Source of the DNA: Ornithodoros turicata
Lineage: Eukaryota > Arthropoda > Arachnida > Ixodida > Argasidae
Direction of reading: 5' to 3'
Assembly: GCF_037126465.1 (NCBI RefSeq)
Contig: NC_088203.1
Coordinates: forward strand, 53,791,581 to 53,855,580
Length of the DNA stretch: 64,000 nt
The notes under the pieces were generated by a model. It was not told the DNA's origin, searched no databases, and was given only the letters and a program-made list of their open reading frames with translations. Below are positions 31,859 to 44,735 of the stretch, piece after piece. The first letter of the stretch is position 1. Each line of letters starts with the position of its first letter. Both the position numbers and the translations under genes were made by a program.

Positions 31859-32646
31859 TACCTATAGCGTTTGAACATGTTCGGTCGGAGGTGGCCATCA
31901 GAAGCTACGGCATTCGAACTTAATTTACACTGCATGAGCCGACAAGCTTACCGGCAGAGCCCTGGCTTTGACATCTGAGAGCTGACTAAGGAATTGGCTT
32001 AAAAATATAGTCTTACAACCCGGAGTCATGCCTGAAGTCCTTGAAGGATAAAAGACAAGATTACAGGACCTGCCACAAAGGGATAAAACATTCTGCTTGA
32101 TTTTTGATATGTCCATCGAGCAGCACCTGCAGTATGACTCTGCATCAGACACTGTATTTGGATTTGTTGATACAGGTACAGAAACAGGGCACCGGAGCTC
32201 ACCCAAAACTACCGGCAAACGAAGGAAGCCGCCATCAGGCGTCAGCGGGTTGCCCGGCCAGAAATGGAGGAGCCCGCTAGTTTTGACGGAACAAATCTGA
32301 ACGATGTCGTTGGTTCATGTTTGACGTTTTTCACTGTGTGTACCACACAAATACTTGTAAAATGTGCTAAGAAATCCATTAAAAGAAGACTGAGTGACAT
32401 CTTGCATTTTCTGTTTCCGATGTAGTCTTTCAAGCCAGCTTCCCACACAACTTTGTAACTAGAGTCCACTTAGGTTTCGGTTTCTATTCCGGCGCCGTCA
32501 GTCCGGTCAAGCCATAAAGCGCGTCAAGGCGACTTTAATTAGTGAGTTTATCAGCGGTTTCAAGGATTTCCTGGTTAGTGATGCCTTTAAAAGGAGCCGA
32601 AATCGGAAAGCTTCCATGTTCAATTTTGGAAGTCAGCTACGTCTAC
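31859..32646. other. No gene; 5' flank of a THAP exon
   Basis: The only recognisable part is 32520-32575 (GACTTTAATTAG...GCGGTTTCAAGG), which resembles 5920-5950 and probably belongs to a transposon leader. Confidence 0.35.
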
Positions 32647-34059
32647 ATGCCCAATAAGTGCACCGTAGAGAGCTGCAAGCACTACGGGGGACAAGGGATC
32701 AGGAATATCTTTCCACAAGTAAGTAACCAGCTTCGCAAAAAAAAAAAAAAAACATAATTAAACATGATATCGAAGGAACTGAAGCTAAAGTAATGAAACT
32801 CTATAAAGAATAATGAACAACGTGTATATGAAATTACGTTTCAACCCATATATTTTGAAAAATTGCGTGGCCTAATGCGCGGACTTTCGCTTTCTCAAAT
32901 CGACGCAGAGATTTCGCAGGATTACAAACCGATGATAGCTACAGCCTATAGGTGACCGATACTTGAATATGGTCGCAAAAGCACACCCGAAAGTACAAGC
33001 GAGCTATCTTTCTGTTAGAGAATCAAAATAACCGGAAAAAGGGATTATCTGAAATCGGGTGTAGGGTTTTTATATCTGCGCGCATCCACATGTTACCGAG
33101 TTTTTCTTCTTCTTTTCCTTGTGCCGCAAACGGCCGATAGTTACAGACGTGCACGTGATGATCGAATGTCCTCGCGTGTTATAACGGAAGGTTAAGCGTG
33201 CTACAACATTAAATGTGCGCACTGAAGTACAAGTGAAAGAACCTAATATGTAACTGGGATTCCAAGAGAAATCGAGGTTAACTGAGGTTGTTCCTAAGCA
33301 GGAAACAATTCAGAGAGAGCGTGCCTTAATTAGCATGGTGTACACGTGAGGGTGTAAAAATAAGTCGCAGTTACTGAAAACCAACATATAGGGAAAATAA
33401 ACAGCTGGTACATCTCCACTTGAGTTATTCCATCAATTCCAATAACCAGATCTAAAAAGTGGTAATGTTGAATCAGAAAAAGAAATTGCATTCCAGTTGT
33501 ATGCGACTAGAGTTTCTGAAACCGTCTACGTAAATCAGAGTACCAGCGTATGCAAATATTCACTTATTTTTGTAATATTTACCCGAACTTTAAATTTAAA
33601 CTCAATAAATAAACTCAGAACATTGCCTAGATAGGACAGATAAGGCACATGCCGTTGAACACCCACTGCCCCCAGAGCTGCCACCCACCTTATCCCAGCT
33701 AGTTATATTGTTTGACCCAGACATTTTCACTCTGCACATATGCCAAGTAGAAGCTGCAGTATCGCGGCTTTACACGGGAAGGCTCTGTTCCTGTTGTCAC
33801 GGGGATGCATGTACCTGTATTGTTGCCTTTTCCCGACATATTTTAAGATGTATTATGCAACCATTACATAAGGAAATAAGGGTACTACTTCTATTGTTTC
33901 TATTGTAATGTTAATGAAATTTTGTCACCCTACAGGCTTCCCCGACAACATACGGAACAATATTCGAAATGGGTTCAGTGGCTTTGGGAAGTGAATGCGA
34001 AACCCTACACGTACCGCAAACACGACCTCGTATGCTCAACTCCCTCCTTTTATTGTTGA
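32647..34059 (+). pseudogene. THAP-domain exons 1 and 2, decayed
   Basis: Exon 1 (32647-32718) reads MPNKCTVESCKHYGG and ends FPQ at a GTAAGT donor. Exon 2 (33936-34059), after the acceptor TACAG, reads EQYSKWVQWLWEVNAKPY and LVCSTPSFYC, then a stop. The CxxxxC pair, the FP and W landmarks and the second Cys are those of a THAP finger. The His expected at the end (CSxHF) is replaced, so the zinc site is broken. The domain would have directed a transposase to its DNA ends. It is probably the N-terminus of the P-like gene that continues at 34224-38631. Confidence 0.6.
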
Positions 34060-34223
34060 TACAGTCGAGCTGTCCTGAAGCCTGATGCATGCCCTAGCAT
34101 TCAGCACCAGGTCAAGAAAGTATACATATTCAGGTGATGGACAATTTACACTGTTTCTTTCTTTTTAGTGTCAGCATGCCTCTCTGTGCATTTTCTCAAT
34201 TTTATCCTACTTGTGCTTGTGAG
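34060..34223 (+). other. Spacer before triplicated exon
   Basis: This is intron-like sequence with no feature. Confidence 0.4.
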
Positions 34224-34839
34224 TACGACATGCACGAGTACCTGCAGCAAAGTGCATCCAACATGCAAGCCCCTGGACCTTCAAGCATTTCCTACGAAGC
34301 CGTTACAGAGGTTACAGCCGTTACCAAGCTTCGCTTGGACTTGGACAACTCACTTGAAGATATGCTTTAGTTACACTTTTTGTTTGAGCAGAGTTATTCA
34401 AATCCGTTTGAAACGTCTAATAAAAATACATGATGGGCTGCATAAATGTAATTTTAACCTACTTGTCGTTGTGTGTAGGTCATGCAGGGTAACCCACAGC
34501 AAAGTGAATCCGAGATGCAAGCTCCCGGACCTTCAAGCATTTGCCACGAAGCCGTGACAAAGGAAGAGCTTCACTTGGACCACTCATTTGAAGATCTGTT
34601 TGAGGTACACCTTTTGTTTGAGCAGGGGTGTTTCAAATCCAAGGTCTAATAAAAATACCTGATGGCTGCATAGATGTAACTTATAAGTGTAATTTTATCT
34701 TGCTCGTGCGTAGGTTGTCCAAGAGTACCCACAGCAAAGTACACCTGAAATGCAAGCCCCTGGACCTTCAAGCATTTGCCACGAAGCCATGACAGAGGAA
34801 GAGCTTGACTTGGACCACTCAGTTGAAGATGTGCTTGAG
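34224..34839 (+). pseudogene. Three tandem copies of one exon
   Basis: Copies lie at 34224-34370, 34479-34604 and 34714-34839. The last two are each 126 nt, exactly 42 codons, 235 bases apart. Each has an AG acceptor and a GAG|GTACAC donor, and reads QAPGPSSICHEAVTKEELHL or close to it. The first copy has an inserted stretch and its donor is lost to a stop (TAGTTACAC). Intron sequence is duplicated with the exon. The acidic, proline-containing peptide is probably a linker between the THAP domain and the catalytic part of the P-like gene. Symmetric exons can be added without shifting the frame. Confidence 0.65.
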
Positions 34840-36915
34840 GTACACTTTTTTGTTTGAGCAGCTTTTTTTTTAATCTGTTAGGGTCTAGCAATAATACATG
34901 ATCACTGCATAAATGTAATATAGAAAATTGTGTTACATGGGTGCGTTTATCTGAGGCATAATCATCCACCACATGAATAATTAAATTCACTAACAGACCA
35001 TGAAATTATGGCTTAGACTTTTATGCAAAACCAAAACAAGCAAGAACATCCAGCAAAGTGCACAGACACTACAACTGTCTCTATCAAAGATCCATGTGCT
35101 ACGACATGTTCTATATCTGGGCTGCTCAGTCGTTCACCTCTTTGATATGTGCAGTAGTGCAACGTGGTATAGTGAGGGGACCTATGTACAGGGGTGGATC
35201 CAGACCCTTGGTGTGTGTGCGGGGGCGGGGGCAGTTCCTTTGTCGGAGCGTGTAGTGGGTGAGAGGACAGAGAAAAATATGTCAATGTAATTATATCTTC
35301 ATTGAAACAAAAAACAATCATCCCTCGATTTTTGAACTCTCAATTTACAAATTGCCTCATTTTATTAAGAGTACCCCCTGGAACACAACGTATCCCTTTC
35401 CTTATTACAAATCTCGATTTATGAACCTCAGTTAATGGGAATATCTTGCAGGAACATTGACCACTGGCAAATTGATGATTAAATAAATCGCGATCACCAT
35501 GCATTTTTTTAATATGGAGGTTCACGTGTGCTTCTTTGCAAGTCAATGGTAATTTCACATGGGTTTCAATTGGTTTACTTCCTGTGGTAGCCCCTTATTA
35601 TAGCTCTCTAGCTACTTAGTGAGTGGTCAGATGTTCCAAACACAGGAGGGCCACTGGGAGAGTTTCGCGGCCGCGCCAAGTGTGTCGCCACGGTAGTATC
35701 GATTGGGGCGCCATCACTTCGCAAGACTTCATTACGAAAACAAAACCCCACTTAATAGGTGTACTACTTCTGCAACAACTGAACAAAGTGCGAGCCTACG
35801 TTTCTTTCAGTAAACTCGTTCTCTTCGATTTACAATGTGTGTGTCACGTGGTCACATTCATTTCAACCGCCAGCAAGCAATCCGAAACATTGGGCGCGAG
35901 CTTTGAACCGGTGACCGTTGGAGTGGCAGCACTGGAAGGTGGAAGCTGGTGCGTTAGTGTGCGCTTTGTATCAACCTGTACTTTTCAAAGTAAGCAACCG
36001 CAGAAATATTATGAGTAATGATGAATGTCCCTGGGTGCGTGCGTGAACTGTTATGCGATTTTGTATTGCACAGATGTGATGGACACCAGTTCCGGATACA
36101 CGGATATACGCCAAGCAAAATCGCACTGGTAAGAATAAGAATCTCTGCGAAGGTAGTTAGCACGTGCGGAAACCGGAATTGCAGGATTCACATTTGATCG
36201 ATTATTTTCAGGTCTTTCGGGGTGCAGAGCACCGAAACTGCTTTCCCGGAAACGTTGTGTACGTACGGAAATCCACATTCGGCATGCCAAAGAACCTTGC
36301 AAATATATCAAGACCGCCTGAAAGCCAAGCTTCATGATACTGGAAAGCAAGTCACAAAGCATGCCTCCTCCAGAAGAGACTTGTTGCGAAGAAACCCTGT
36401 GATGTGTTTGTAAACTATGTTATTATGCTATTTTGCAACGCCTGTGCAGCGATTTCGAGAAAAGTAGTGACATCATATTTGCATATCTATGAATAAGCTT
36501 GATGAATACAGTGTTTCCGTTCCAATATCTGTCTTTTGTCACTTTCTGACGTACTCGTAAACCAGTAGAATAATTAATGAAAGGCACAGAACCCCAGCAC
36601 CTCGGAACAGCGTCCTCGGATGAATGCGCTACCCGCCGCCTTATCCAAAATCATAACGAATGCGCATGCGCAGAATTGGTTTTGCTGCCCGAAAAACGTC
36701 CCCATTGCGATCAATGGGGAGTGTCCCATCCCTGCTCCAGACGCCACATCAGTGTGCTTCTGATTTTTTTTTTCATTTTTTTTTTTTTTTTCACTCTTAT
36801 ACATGAACATGTCAACGCAGGGCACCATCCACTCTTTGCGACAAGTGAAAGACATTTAAAACAATTTGTACTTTTTCTATCAGTTTACAATATGCTTGTT
36901 CTGCTTTCTTTTCAG
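34840..36915. other. Intron or inserted DNA, no clear gene
   Basis: A hAT-like start CAGGGGTGGATCCAG occurs at 35188. An exon-like stretch at 36211-36412 lies between AG and a stop, with no motif recognised. A poly-T tract is at 36764-36790. Confidence 0.35.
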
Positions 36916-38631
36916 ACAATGGCTACTTCGAGTGGCATTTCAGAACCTGAGGCACAGGGTTCCCCTTCGAAGAGGCAATTCCATGTAAGTGTATCTTGTA
37001 CATGTGCATCTTCACTCCTAAGGCAGCAGCTCTAATACATTATTTATAATTATACGAGAGTCACCATTTCATATCAGCTCCTCAAAAGAGAAAGGTCACT
37101 ACAGAAGACCATTCCTACTCCTCAAAGACAACACCACGCACAAAATTAAGAGTTATTCATCAACATCTTGGCAAAGCAAGAAAAAAGCTCTATGCAACAA
37201 AACATGTCATAAAAGGGAGAGAGAAAAAAATTCAGAACCTGCAGCAACTAATAAGTGACCTGAAGAAGAGGAATCTCATATCGGATTAAGCAGAGAAGGA
37301 GCTGGACTCATTCGGTGACCTCGCAAATGAACTCCTAAAGGAGTGGAAGAAAAACCAGAAAAGGAAACCATCAGGGCGCCGGTACACTGAAAATTTTAGG
37401 AAATTTACTACAACACTCCACTTTTACTCACCAAGAGCCTACAAATTCTTATCCGAGCACTTCCCAATGCCAAGAGAAGAAACAATCAGAAGCTGGTTGA
37501 AAGGTAGTTGACGCATGGCCAGGTTTCACAGCAGAGTCACTCCATCACCTCAAGGAAAAGCACAAGAACGCGACGGAAGAGGAGAGGCTGTGCTCCATAA
37601 TGATGGATTTGATGAGCATCAGTGAAGACTGTGGCGACGTACGGCTAGCAACGGACTCCCTTGTCCTGATGGCAGTTGGTGTGGCGTCACCGTGGAAGCT
37701 CCCTATTGCATACTTTCTCAACAACGGCTGCTCCGGGGACCTGCTGAAGTCCACCATTATTGATGCAATTGAGAATCTGGAGGAATGTGGCCTTCATGTT
37801 GTCTGCATTGTATGTGATGGGCTCGCGTCGAACGTCAGCATGGGAAAGCTCTTTGGCTGTCATATCCACGTCCAGGCATCTGAGCAGTTCCGCACATGGT
37901 TCCCGCACCCGACAAGGACAGACGACAAGTGTTTGTCATCTTTGATGTTGCCCATGCCTGAAAGCTTTTGCGGAATCTCCTAGGAGACAAAGGCAGCTTC
38001 TACTGCAACCAGTATGGAGTAAGTTTTCATCAAATGATTCATAGTCCTCTCGAAACTTAAAACAAAACGCCTTGCATTTGATCCAGAGGAGCTACATCGT
38101 GCAGCTTCATGAGCTCCAAGACAAGGAGGGCTTCCGAGCATCGAATAAGCTCACTTGGGCACACATTGACTACAGTAAGCAGATTATGAAGGTACGACTC
38201 GCAGCAGAGACTTTCAGGGGATCAGCAAGCCTTGCACTAAAGTTGGCCAGGACATTTGGCTTGCCGTCTTTTCAAGGAAGTGAAGGAACGGAAAATTTTC
38301 TGGAAGATGTGAATGAGTAAGTCCAGCTATCTTAAAATCCAAATAATGTATGTGCCACTAAGCTGTGTATATCATTGTTATTGTAGGGCTTTCGACCTGC
38401 TGAACTCGTACAGGCCACACGGCACCGGGTCCAAAGCACCTCTTCACCCTGAAAAGTTTCCAGAACAGAAAAGAAGAATGCTCGAGATTTCATCCAGGCT
38501 GATGGCGCTGAGACTCCCATCTGGAAGGCTAGCTGTCGAAGATGGCCGGAGGATGTCTGTGATCAGCCTTGCTTTCACGCTTCGAAATGTAGCAGAGCTG
38601 ACAGACCATTTTTCCTTTAAAGCATGTGCAG
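36916..38631 (+). pseudogene. P-element-like transposase pseudogene 1
   Basis: Exons 36916-36984, 37078-37497, then 37505-38017, 38088-38316 and 38388-38631 encode a THAP9/P-type transposase. In order: a Lys-rich coiled coil (HLGKARKKLYATK), RRYTENFRKFTTTLHFYSPR and PGFTAESLHHL, the catalytic-domain block MMDLMSI (Leu where the first catalytic Asp/Glu is usual), ATDSLVLMAVGVASPWKLPI, CDGLASNVSMGKLFGC, FVIFDVAHA, then the GTP-binding insertion region (LHELQDKEGFRASNKLTWAH, KVRLAAETFRGSASLALK). A stop after LISD and frameshifts near 37500 and 37925 inactivate it. The C-terminal part is missing. Confidence 0.75.
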
Positions 38632-39079
38632 GTATGGGAGCGCAGGAGCTTTTACCAGTACTGTATAATATGTGTATTGCATGCCATTATTGAGAATGTT
38701 AGGAACAGCAGAAATAATTCAAAATATTTTTTCTTACGCACTGAGCTGGTCCCTTTAGTAGCATTATCTATCCAGACTTTCAATGGCATTTGTATCTTCT
38801 CAGTTGCTCATTTGTTTTGGTTTTGTAACAGTGTTTTATTTAGGACCTTCCTTGACACAAAATACTAAAGCAAGATTTAGGCGTGTGCAATTTTGGCACT
38901 CAGGAACATGACGGGAACATACGATGTTAAATACTTAGTGTTTACTGCGAGGTACAAAACATGAAATGCACCTGACGTAATTGCATAGGTATGCAGAATT
39001 GTTCACATTATACATATATATATATATTATTATACTACATATGCATCACGACCAAATCTGTTTATAACTGACTGTGCAG
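38632..39079. other. Junction between two P-like copies
   Basis: AT-rich spacer with a (TA)n tract near 39015-39030. The C-terminus of copy 1 should follow here but is not recognisable. Confidence 0.4.
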
Positions 39080-42000
39080 AGAACTTGGCCTCTCTCCCTG
39101 CTGCTCCTGACCATGGTGCTGAAGCAGCCACGAATAAGAGCTTAATTCATGGTATGTTCAATTTGTTGAGTATCCGTACACGTGTCTGCTTGTGTGATAA
39201 CGTTATACGATAGTGTTTAATTACTCTAACGACATCACCTGCAGATGACATTCAGCCTACATGTACCCCAGCACGTCCTTGCTCTGTGCAAAGTCCGTCA
39301 TGCAAGAGTTCACTGTATAACAGTAAAAACAGTGCATGCACATCTTTGTTGCTTCTTTCTGAAACTTGTACCGTCACTGTGTGTGCAGGTCCTGTAGGGC
39401 AGGGATCATTAGCATTACCACCCCACAATGCTGTCCTCCACATGGCCCTTGGCGTGTGCACTCCTGCAGCGGATACTGAAGGTAATTGACACTTTGTGTA
39501 GTTTGTAAAGCGGTGTCCTTTGATATTTGCACGCTGGTCTCAACTGCAACATTTCTCATCAGACATTATTGCTGAACCTGGCCTGAGTGCGCTTGAGGTG
39601 GCTGAGCTCCACGAGATATCATTAAATGGTAAGAAAACTTCCAATTTTGACATTACGAGACAAGGTACACAGTATGTATTGATGATACTCAACTGCCTTT
39701 TCTTGTAATTCAGACTCTGTTGCAGGTAGTCAGCGTCATTTCTGTCTAACGATGCAGCACCTGGCACATCATCTCGGAGTGTTTCTGTCTCCCATTGTGC
39801 ACAGAGAGCGCCACGGTGGCAGAGCTACAGCAGAAGCTGCAGTTGGCCTACAAGAAAATTGCGAAGTTTGGGAATGAGCTAGCAGCTCTTCGCAGTAAGT
39901 AAATCTTTTTTCTTTTTTCAGTTCGGGCCCCTTATATCATAAGAGTGAAATATGTTCAGGCAGTGTTCATGACTCTATTGATGCTTGCGGTAATAGGTGA
40001 CCCACGCAAGCTGGCCTCCATCGAAAATGGGGACATGAGAGGAAAGAGATGGAGCGCTGGTACTCTCAAGATTAGCCTGAAAATTCGGCTTGCCTGTAGT
40101 CGATGAGGATACTCGTACGTCAGGGAAAATCATCTTCCTCTTCCATGCGAACGGACCCTACAGCGCAAAATTGAGCACATCAAGTTCAAGCCAGGTAGTG
40201 TATCAGTGGAAGTGATAGACTAGGCAGAGAGACAGGGCAGACACGATGCGGTACGCATTTACAGCTGTAGAATAAGGGGATGAAGTGATAGTGCGGTGCG
40301 GTGCGGGGGGGGGGGGGCTGACAACATCGTCGTCGTTCGAGAAAGTTTTAACATTGGTAAGCCTGGTAACATTTGCTGAAGGACAAAGCATAGCTTCCTG
40401 GCCTAAACACTTTCAATTTTCATTTGTAACAGGCAATACTGGATGAGCTTTTCCCAGCGCTTGCGTGTAAAGCGTCAATGATGCTGCCCTGCGAGCGTCA
40501 CTGTGTCCTCCTCCTGGATGAAATGCAACTCACACCGGGGCTGGACTTCGATGCAAACACCCAAAGCGTAATCGGGAACCCGACCATTCCGTACACCCAA
40601 ACATCGGAAGAAACTCCTGCAACATCCACTTCTTCAGCTGACACGCCTCTTGCAACACATAGCCTCGTCTTTATGCTGGCAGAGCGACCCATCAGGTGGA
40701 AACAAACTATTGGATATCAGTTTTCACGTATGTTGAAGGTTCCCATCCGCCCATCCGCACCCCTAGTCACCGACGTGTTAATGGCTTACCACACTATCTA
40801 CGCCGCAGGCCACAGGCTAGTTCTCCAGTGGGTTCCAGCCCATTGTGGTGTCGTGGGGAACGAGCAGGCCGACAGCGCCGCAGAAGCAGCACTCTCGTCT
40901 CGGAACCGGACCCGTATTGTTCTGCTCAGAGGAGACCGCCGTTCAATTCTGCGACGTCTAGTGACACCCCTGGCTTCCCGCCAACGGACAACCGACATTC
41001 TTCCCCCCTCTATGTTGAACAGAGTTGATCCCATGCTCGCTTTCCGCATGCCACGAAACACATCTCGTCAGGATGCTGCATTAATCCACCGCATGCGCCT
41101 CGATGTGGCCTTTACAGCTCAGTGGCGTTACCGCTTGAGACAAATTGATTCTCCCACCTGTTGCCACTGTGGTGCTCTTGAGGATCTGGAGCACATTCTT
41201 CTTCATTGCCCTGCGCCTATCGTATCGCCTGTTGCGATGAAACTCCCCACTCTCCAAGGCCGAAAATAAAGTTGTTGTTGTTGTTGTTGAAGGTTCTCTT
41301 CATTTTAAATCATGTGATGGAAATGCCTAGTATTGCTGAGCATTGTACTCACCATGCATCACCTGTAATTTTGTAGGAAATTCTGTCTCAGCTCATGCGC
41401 TGAGAGGCATTGTGTTTGCCATCATCTCGAAGTGCGAAGTCATCGGGATCTCAGTGGACGCAGTTGTATCTGACATGGGACCATGCAATCAGGCTTTTGG
41501 GGGAAAGTGTGGAATTTCGGATACCCGCAGCGGTGAGGCTGTTGCCTCGTGTACACACCCTTGTGTAGGAAACACCGACTGTCGGCTGTTTTTCTTGGCA
41601 GACGCTCCGCACAAACTCAAAAACATTCGAGCACTTCTGGTAGGGGAACAGTGCGTGTACCTGCCAAAAGAAATTGTGGAGAAGCACAGGCTACCTACAG
41701 CTGAGGTATTGCATGTTCCTTTTTAATTTTTGTGCGTGTCAGGGAGCATTTCCTGACATGGCATGTCCTGTTCATCTGTGCAAGTGTCCATCAAGCATGT
41801 CAAGAAGCTGGTTTGTCTCTAAACCTTGCTCCGCAACTCAAGCCACGCTTCCTAGACAACAAACACTATGATAAAATGAATGTGTCATCAGCTGTGGGTG
41901 TTCTAAACAGAGCAGTGTCGGCAGGCGTCAGATTGCTCGTCGAGATGGAAAGACTGCCACGTGAAGCCATGACCACTGCGTGGTTCATCGAGCAGGTTCA

Positions 42001-42560
42001 CCGCTGGATTTCCCAGATGACTGCAAGCAGCTTTAGCACAGCGATGAGCCATGCCAAAGAGGATAAGCATGAAGCGGCAGTGGATTTCCTTGGAAGCGTT
42101 GCAGACCTCTGCAGAAACATTTCCATCCATAGACCAAACCAGAAAGAAGCATTCAAGCCAGTGCACGCAGGAGTGCTCGTGGAAACAACAGCTGCTCTGG
42201 GGATCAAGGAGTACCTGCTACGTAAACAAGGCTTCACGTTCGTCCTCCTCAGTCGTCTACGTCAGGACACCCTTGAAAATCTCTTTTCGACTGTGCGGCT
42301 GAAGAATCCGGTCACTACAGTTCAAGGCAACGCTGAGACTTTTCACACTGTCTCAGTTCTTCTGTCCCAGTTCAAGCGGCAGCTATGCTATTGACGACAG
42401 CATCGACCTTGTCGACTTCACTCAGTGTAGAGAGAACAGAGGATATGAAGACAAAGAAGAAGTCGAACCAGAGCCACTGGACATGAGCACCTCTTCGGCC
42501 GATCTCAACGACCTTCACCACCAATCGTTAACATACCTGTCAGGGTATGTTAGTCGAGTT
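39080..42560 (+). pseudogene. P-element-like transposase pseudogene 2
   Basis: Several short exons (39080-39151, then near 39246, 39390, 39574 and 39800) encode linker and a coiled coil (VAELQQKLQLAYKKIAKFGN). Then come 39998-40195 (DPRKLASIENGDMRGKRWSA, PCERTLQRKIEHIKFKPG), 40433-40727 with the catalytic block CVLLLDEMQLTPGLDFDA, 41377-41705 (AISVDAVVSDMGPCNQAFGG region and FFLADAPHKLKNIRALL), and 41743-42560 (GTP-binding insertion, then LSRLRQDTLENLFSTVRLKN and LTYLSGYVSR). Splice phases agree from 40433 to 42390. A stop in the 39998 exon, a frameshift near 42385 and a stop near 42570 inactivate it. P-type transposases are GTP-dependent DDE-like enzymes. Confidence 0.8.
40742..41286 (+). 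mobile_element. 5'-truncated retrotransposon (RNase H tail) in an intron
   Basis: A 545 bp insert is flanked by a 9 bp duplication, TTGAAGGTT (40733-40741 and 41287-41295). It ends in a (GTT)n tail. It encodes the end of a non-LTR retrotransposon ORF2: an RNase H part (LVLQWVPAHCGVVGNEQADS) and a C-terminal finger CCHCGALEDLEHILLHC, closing with a stop just before the tail. It lies inside the intron that starts with GTATGT at 40728, so splicing of the host gene could survive it. It belongs to an RNase H-bearing group such as I, R1 or LOA; the clade is uncertain. Confidence 0.85.
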
Positions 42561-42964
42561 AGTGGGCTCTGACCTTTAATGTGGGTCATGTGAGAGACTG
42601 TGTTATCCAAACGAGCAGGCCCCTTCAGAACCTGGACTGTCACGGACTCTCTAGCAAGCTAGTCAATTTCTATACTTGACACTGAGGCTACGTTTCCATT
42701 TGCGTAAGTTGAACACTTTAGCTGCGGCAAAACGTAGGGAGTCTGGGAAGACAGGTAGCAAGAGCGTTGGTATGAGAACGTTGGCCAACAATGTGAAGTA
42801 ATGGATACCATAGTCTGTTATGTATCCCAGGAGTTATTCCAATTTTTAATGGGGTGACAGTAGCTGTCATCCCTCTCTGGTTGCAGAGCTGTACTGCTAC
42901 CCAGCGCGTCCGCAGGTGGCGGATAGTGGAAATACCTTTGACGAGTCACCCAGGCAGCACACGA

Positions 42965-43410
42965 CATTAGGCCGATGTCTGTAGCAAGTTGGGGATGTCG
43001 GCCCGATATATCTCTGACACTGCCAACTTGTGGCCGATATACAACAGAAGTTGGCAATGTCGGCTCAATGTTGACATACACACACACAAAAAAAAACGAC
43101 ATGGCGCCGACAATGCCAACTTCCAGCAGATATCCAACTGGAGTTGGCAATGTCGGCTCGATGTTCATTGAAACCGGCAACATGCAGCCGACAATGCCAA
43201 CTTGCAACAAATATCACGCTGAAGTTGACAATGTCGGCTCGATGTTGATCGAAACCAGCGACATGCAGCCGACAATGCCAACTTGCAACAAATATCACGC
43301 TGAAGTTGACAATGTCGGCTCGATGTTGATCGAAACCAGCGACATGCAGCCGACAATGCCAACTTGCAACGAATACCCCGTTGAAGGTGGCAATGTCGGT
43401 CGTGTTCTAT
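42965..43410. repeat. GCCGACAATGCCAAC / GTTGGCAATGTCGGC array
   Basis: About ten copies of the 15-base word lie in alternating orientation. Two successive units of about 80 bases (about 43180-43260 and 43260-43340) are virtually identical. The pattern continues near 43970-44060 and 45365-45510. Confidence 0.75.
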
Positions 43411-43422
43411 CGTGTCGGTTCG

Positions 43423-43966
43423 TTATCTGTTTGCGGGCAAACGTTGCAACGAAATGTGTTTTCACAAATGTCTGGTGCGCTTCATAGAAGTGGCAATTAA
43501 ATATGCATATAATAGCACATTACAGTGACTGAAAATGAAAAACATGCTTCCTTCATTTTGCATGGTACACCAGGTAAACATTGGAGGACATTCACAAATT
43601 AGCGTCCTGCGTCCTTCGCAGCTTGGCAAAAATCCATGGTGAATTTGCAGAGGCGTAAGGAGCAGCATTGATAAGCATAACGACGTCACTCAGGGTTCCA
43701 AAAAGAGTAATTTATCTGTTTGCGGGCAAAAGTTGCAACGAAATATGTTTTCACAAATGCCTGGTACGCTTCATAGAAGTGGCAATTAAATATGCAATTA
43801 ATAGCACATTACAGTGACTGCAAATGAAAAACATGCTTCCTTCATTTTGCATGGTACACCAGGTAAACGTAGGAGGACATTCACAAATTAGTGTCATGCG
43901 TCCTTCACAGCATGGCAAAAATCCCTGGTGAATTTGCAGAGGCGTAAGGAGTAGGATTGATAGGCA
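43423..43966 (+). repeat. 255 bp direct duplication
   Basis: 43423-43677 and 43712-43966 are copies of the same sequence with a modest number of differences. Both start TTATCTGTTTGCGGGCAAA. The offset is 289 bases. It is an old local tandem duplication within the element. Confidence 0.8.
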
Positions 43967-44735
43967 TGCCAACTTGCCAGCGACATCCAACAGAAGTTGG
44001 CATTGTCCGCATGATGTCGCTCGAAAAGCGACATTGAGCCTATAGTGCCAACTTTGGTCAACAACATCAACAAGTCTGCAGGTTACAGAAACCAATGGAA
44101 GCTGTGAGAACCCTGGAGGGTATTTCCCTCAAACCGAAAGATGCATTTCGACATTCTATCTGCCTCGTTGCTCAAGAAAAATTGTTCTCTTCGGGGGTTA
44201 CTTCTGCGCATGCCAAGAAATAACACCCCACCCCCACCCACGGCCAGCCTCATGTCACACGCGGTGTTATGCGGTGAGACAGGAAGAGCAATGCACACTG
44301 AGACTTTTTTCGAGGATTATCTGTGTTTGGGCCAGGAGATGCTGCAATCCCTCAAGAAATGGTGCAAGAAACTGGTCGAGATCTGGCGGTTTGCCTCTGC
44401 CACAGTACAGGCTCACTAAAAAAGGCTCTTGATTGGCTACTTTGCACAAAATTGGCCAGAAGCATGTTGAGGAACTCTTTTATAAGGGGAGGCCATCAAT
44501 GTTTGCTTGTAACCTGATCTTACTGGGAAGACAGCCCAATCTGATGCTCCCCAGGATGCCAGTCTCCAATCCAAAGCGAGCAAATGTGCCATCGTTTTGT
44601 AATGGGGATCTTCTTTGCGTCCCCAGTATGGTCCTGGCATCTGCTGAAACGTCGTGCACACAGGACCTCAAAAGGTCTGCGATGTCCGTTATGCACGCCT
44701 GTGTCAGGTTGTGTTTCAGGGAGAAAGTTTTGAAA

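Noticed and set aside
36577..37035. A 152-codon open frame
   Set aside because: It crosses a poly-T tract and the acceptor of a P-like exon in the wrong frame, with no motif.
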